DNA of 64,000 nucleotides. Origin: Streptomyces bluensis. Its GTDB lineage: Bacteria > Actinomycetota > Actinomycetes > Streptomycetales > Streptomycetaceae. The notes under the pieces were generated by a model. It ran no database searches, had not been told where the DNA came from, and saw nothing but the letters and a program-made list of their open reading frames with translations. The position numbers and the translations under genes were made by a program. Position 1 is the stretch's first letter, and the number at the start of each line of letters is the position of its first letter. Of the stretch, positions 63,838-64,000 are shown piece by piece. The DNA lies in contig NZ_BMVM01000003.1 in the NCBI RefSeq assembly GCF_014650715.1, forward strand, positions 62,001-126,000. The letters are read 5' to 3'.

Positions 63838-64000
63838 TCAGTTGCCCCCACTGTGGCCGTTCTGCCCGATGCGCTCGACCCAGTAGAGCTGTTTGTGTCC
63901 GCGGCTGTCGAGGCTGTCCGCGATCTTCTGCGCCTCGGCCCGGGTCGCGTACCTGCCCACGCGGTAGCGATTGCCGTTGTCGTCCTGTCGTATGACGAGC
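63838..64000 (-). CDS. SPOR-like protein, 3' part (gene continues past window)
   Basis: C-terminal 53 codons of a minus-strand gene: VIRQDDNGNRYRVGRYATRA, EAQKIADSLDSRGHKQLYWV, then ERIGQNGHSGGN and TGA at 63838-63840. The YRVGRYATRAEAQKIADSL segment resembles a SPOR-type repeat, which in other proteins binds denuded septal peptidoglycan. Short cytosolic SPOR-like proteins of this kind are common in Streptomyces. Upstream part lies outside the window. Confidence 0.8.
   Translation of the reverse strand, partial: LVIRQDDNGNRYRVGRYATRAEAQKIADSLDSRGHKQLYWVERIGQNGHSGGN

Overview
The window is chromosomal DNA from a Streptomyces-type actinomycete. The evidence is the very high GC content with strong third-position GC bias, frequent GTG and TTG starts, an mshB (mycothiol) gene, DUF397/XRE and HATPase_c_2 families, a bldK-like oligopeptide transporter, and several short dispersed repeats typical of Streptomyces. 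No tRNA, rRNA, CRISPR array, prophage or transposase gene was seen.

0-26 kb is conserved actinobacterial backbone. An envelope-stress locus (tatB, htrA, zinc anti-sigma factor, SigE-type ECF sigma factor, divergent O-methyltransferase) follows mrp. Next come a DUF3117 gene, an enoyl-CoA hydratase, tag, a DivIVA-domain gene, a FolP2-like dihydropteroate synthase paralogue, a LOG-family gene, dapE and dapC (lysine/DAP pathway), fdxA, a GNAT/transglutaminase-like pair, a peptidoglycan-binding-type membrane protein, mshB and a DPP-IV-like peptidase. From memory, much of this set also lies together in Mycobacterium tuberculosis (roughly Rv1165 to Rv1229c), and typA and lpqW at 48.7-53.2 kb belong to the same block.

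26-48 kb is transport-rich. Three complete five-gene oligopeptide ABC systems occur in 22 kb: an oppABCDF-order operon (26.3-31.9, minus), a second operon with a C-terminally membrane-anchored binding protein (32.8-38.7, plus), and the bldK-type operon with permuted order permease-lipoprotein-permease-ATPase-ATPase (42.1-48.3, minus). Between the last two lies a small accessory-looking cluster (38.7-41.9 kb): DUF397, an XRE regulator, a HATPase anti-sigma-like protein, a DUF6247/RelE-like toxin-antitoxin candidate and a GNAT gene.

48-64 kb holds typA, an LpqW-like lipoprotein, a succinate dehydrogenase operon of the five-helix-anchor type (sdhCAB), a protein resembling the C-terminal half of TPM-domain proteins, a large PAS-PAS-GAF-PP2C-HATPase regulator, a stand-alone HATPase, a Nudix hydrolase, and the end of a SPOR-like gene.

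The most notable points are: a ~43-bp palindromic element inserted in frame in both mshB and the neighbouring peptidase gene; an apparent ATT start codon for the O-methyltransferase; the membrane-anchored binding protein of the middle ABC operon; the accessory cluster at 38.7-41.9 kb; paired inverted GTCAA motifs upstream of bldK; and inverted copies of an ~80-bp dispersed repeat at 50.8 and 57.6 kb.
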